Assembly: GCA_000969725.1 (NCBI GenBank)
Contig: JXSR01S003883.1
Reading direction: 5' to 3' (one strand)
From: Ophiothrix spiculata
Taxonomy: Eukaryota; Echinodermata; Ophiuroidea; Amphilepidida; Ophiotrichidae
DNA length: 20,188 bases
Positions 18,110 through 20,188 of this stretch are shown in pieces (positions within the stretch are counted from its first letter, which is position 1; each line of letters starts with the position of its first letter). Position numbers and translations under genes: made by a program. Under the pieces are notes generated by a model, which did no database searches, was not told the DNA's origin, and was given only the letters and a program-made list of their open reading frames with translations.

Positions 18110-18960
18110 ATGCTCCCGGAATAATCGTTTGTAAAGAGAGGTTAAGTTAGCAGTAGAGACCAGCATACGATAAGTAACCCAGACTACGTAAATTTAGAAA
18201 TGAATATTACGTCCTTTTTTTGCTCCTAAATATTGTCTCCACCTCTGTTTCGCTGAACAGATGATAAAATGTAAGCTCCAGTTATCATAATTTGCCATAA
18301 TTATTTAGCCAAGTAAACATGATGAAACCGAACATAAACTTGATAAACGTGCTGTAAATTGAATTACAATGGTATTATTGGTTGTTTTCAAGAAAGTAAC
18401 AGTTGTTTCTTTTTAGATAAAAAATCAGGCTGGTATAGCCGTAATAGTCAAGGTAGTTGGGAATAATTGCCTATACACAATACCTTATTAGGTTCACGCA
18501 TTTTTCCGTTATAAAGTCCATGGAAGGCAAACCGAGATTCCTGACACTATGATTGTTATGACTATGATCATCATTGTGGGAAATAAGGGTTTTTCCTCTT
18601 ATTCTGCACATCATATAAAAGTTTAAACATTTTAGACGATTTCTAGATTAGCAGAACACCAATTTATACCCCAACCATTTCAGGGGAGCTCTAAGTTTGA
18701 TCTGAAAAACAAAAGGTCATAAGTGAACTGATAAATGATATCGTTTATAGTCTCTTTTTTTCTTTTACATATATACGAGCTGAAATTGTGGCTTTATCCA
18801 TGTATTGTATTGGTATAAGTCATTCTTGCCAAAGTATCTGTCAACGTTGTATTATACAATGTTCAGCCAATCAGGGACCTTGCACAATGGTAACTAGGGC
18901 GAACGTGTTAATGTGTTTCGAAATTTCACGGTATGGGCTACGATATGATGTATGAAATAG
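18110..18960. other. Noncoding, no gene seen
   Basis: No credible frame. Only a small hairpin (TTCGGGAATGCTCCCGGAA, near 18103-18121) and ordinary AT-rich sequence. Confidence 0.45.
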
Positions 18961-18983
18961 TGTCTGACCGATCTACCCAAGAT

Positions 18984-19056
18984 CAGAATTAGCCGATTCC
19001 GATCTTAGTTAGATTCTAATCGGCGGATTCCGATTCCGAAGCAGATTCTGATTCTG
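18984..19056 (+). repeat. Degenerate GATTCC/GATTCT repeat
   Basis: Repeated GATTCCGAT, AGATTCTAAT, GGATTCCGATTCCG and GATTCTGATTCTG. Confidence 0.7.
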
Positions 19057-19300
19057 TAAGTGTTTATTACAAAGGACGATAAATTGCCGTCATGACAACA
19101 TCGATGAACATATCGATCACTTACGTATCATATGGTTGTCAGAATTATTCTAGGCAAACATATGTATGGTATGTATTGTATTTTAATGTTGCCTGTTGGT
19201 TCTGGTAAGTCTGGTTGGTATCGAAAGGTGTAATATAATTGAGTTTTTGCACTTTTCCCGTGGTTCGGTTGAATCGGTTTGTGAGAGATTGCTTGTTTGT

Positions 19301-19567
19301 AATTCTCATTCAGATCCGATAATCTTAAAATTGGTCCGAGTCTGATCCATCTTATCAGATCGGTAAGATAATTTCAGCCCGCTAGCCCACAGGTTCGCCA
19401 GTCCGAAGCGAAAGTTCGCTATTCCTAAAATGAAATAGGGTTCGCTAGTCCGAAAATGAAATAAGTTCCGCTAGTCGTCCGAAAATAAAAAGGGTTCGGT
19501 AATCCTAAGGATCGTAACTCCAAAAATGAAATAGGGTTCGCCAGTCCAAAAATGAAATAATAAACTC
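19301..19567 (+). repeat. 267-bp tandem duplication, unit 1
   Basis: Begins AATTCTCATTCAGATCCGAT and ends ...AATAATAAACTC. Unit 2 follows immediately. It includes the first part of the GGTTCGCTAGTCC array. Confidence 0.95.
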
Positions 19568-20073
19568 AATTCTCATTCAGATCCGATAATCTTAAAATTG
19601 GTCCGAGTCTGATCCATGTTATCAGATCGGTAAGATAATTTCACCCGCTAGTCCACAGGTTCGCCAGTCCGAAGCGAAAGTTCGCTATTCCGAAAATGCA
19701 ATAGGGCTCGCTAGTCCGAAAATGAAATAAGTTCCGGTAGTCGTCCGAAAATAAAAATAATTCGGTAATCCTAAGGATCGTAACTCCAAAAATAAAATAG
19801 GGTTCGCCAGTCCGAAAATGAAATAATAAACTTTTTTTTTCATTTTCGGAGTAGCGAACCTTATTTTGCCTTCAGACTGGCAAACCTTAGGATTAGCGGA
19901 CCTTTCTAAATTTCGGACTAGCGGACCTTATTCATTCTCGGACTAGCGAACCTTTTTTCAAATTCGGACTAGCGAACACTCAAGTATAGGAAATACGCTT
20001 CCGGACTGGCGAACTTTATTTCATTTTCGGACTAGCAAACCTTCGGACTAGCGAACCTTTGGACTACCGGGCT
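19376..20073. repeat. Inverted minisatellite array (giant imperfect palindrome)
   Basis: From 19376 to about 19832 a 24-25-bp motif of the type GGTTCGCTAGTCCGAAAATG recurs in forward orientation. From about 19840 to 20073 the reverse complement (CATTTTCGGACTAGCGAACC) recurs. The turn is at the T-run near 19832-19840. The outer ends AGCCCGCTAGCCCACAGG (left) and AGCCCGGTAGTCCAAAGG (right, inverted) also match, at 20 of 23 over 19376-19398 and 20051-20073. This makes an element-like unit with inverted ends. There is no coding capacity. Confidence 0.85.
19568..19832 (+). repeat. 267-bp tandem duplication, unit 2
   Basis: Same text as unit 1 with few substitutions, ending at AATAATAAACT directly before the T-run that marks the centre of the inverted array. 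The low divergence points to recent expansion. Confidence 0.95.
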
Positions 20074-20097
20074 TTTACCGGTAGGAATTTATGAAAT

Positions 20098-20165
20098 GTA
20101 CATTAACTCTTTAAAAGAATTTGAAAAAACAATCTTAAAGATCAGTGCTGAGTTACCTAGACTCC
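20098..20165 (+). repeat. Repeat R fragment (3' part)
   Basis: TTAACTCTTTAAAAGAATTT through GATCAGTGCTGAGTTACCTAG matches 12308-12374. The upstream part with the conserved reading frame is missing, and the inverted array ends just before it. Confidence 0.6.
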
Positions 20166-20188
20166 CACATAATCCTGCTGTTTTAATT

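Noticed and set aside
19376..20073. Telomeric or CRISPR repeat
   Set aside because: The motif is 24-25 bp, changes orientation midway and has no regular spacers or G-rich short unit.

Overview
This looks like eukaryotic, intergenic or intronic DNA. It is strongly AT-rich, with long poly-A/T runs and microsatellites. I find no open reading frame that behaves like a real gene and no bacterial operon structure. The longest open frames (about 60 to 106 codons) are what AT-rich noncoding DNA gives by chance. Abundant short inverted-repeat elements, a probable tRNA-derived SINE and old tandem duplications fit an invertebrate animal genome, possibly a mollusc. That taxonomic guess is weak because no gene is available to anchor it.

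Layout, left half (1-9225): one large segmental duplication. Copy A runs from the window edge to about 3285 and copy B from about 4302 to 9225, with homologous blocks in the same order. The two copies differ by insertions that sit cleanly in one copy and are absent from the other, so each copy gives the empty site for the other. Copy A carries terminal-inverted-repeat (TIR) elements at 171-632 and 1512-1757. Copy B carries a 134-bp element with a TA target duplication at 7872-8005, a truncated relative of the 1512-1757 element at 8532-8656, and a roughly 1.2-kb insertion (about 6290-7500). That insertion contains a 383-bp TIR element and a long fold-back. A 102-bp stretch (1222-1323 and 6011-6112) is identical between copies that are otherwise clearly diverged.

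Middle (9225-15640): a degenerate TAGG microsatellite; a candidate tRNA-derived SINE on the minus strand, with a shared segment repeated at 14771-14860; and a second duplicated system of blocks P and Q (11350-12930, again at 17640-18105), with a 184-bp fold-back inserted in one P copy. A short repeat around 12274, 14051 and 14443 occurs in both orientations and keeps one reading frame open.

Right (15640-20188): a decayed minisatellite of about 30 bp, a 65-bp tandem duplication, a 267-bp tandem duplication, and a roughly 700-bp block in which a 24-25-bp motif is arrayed in one orientation and then in the opposite orientation, giving a very large palindrome-like structure.

No gene set works together here; the content is mobile-element debris and duplications. 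No new protein-based system is visible. The observations most worth checking are the inverted minisatellite, the 102-bp invariant block, and the unnamed inverted-repeat elements with empty-site evidence.
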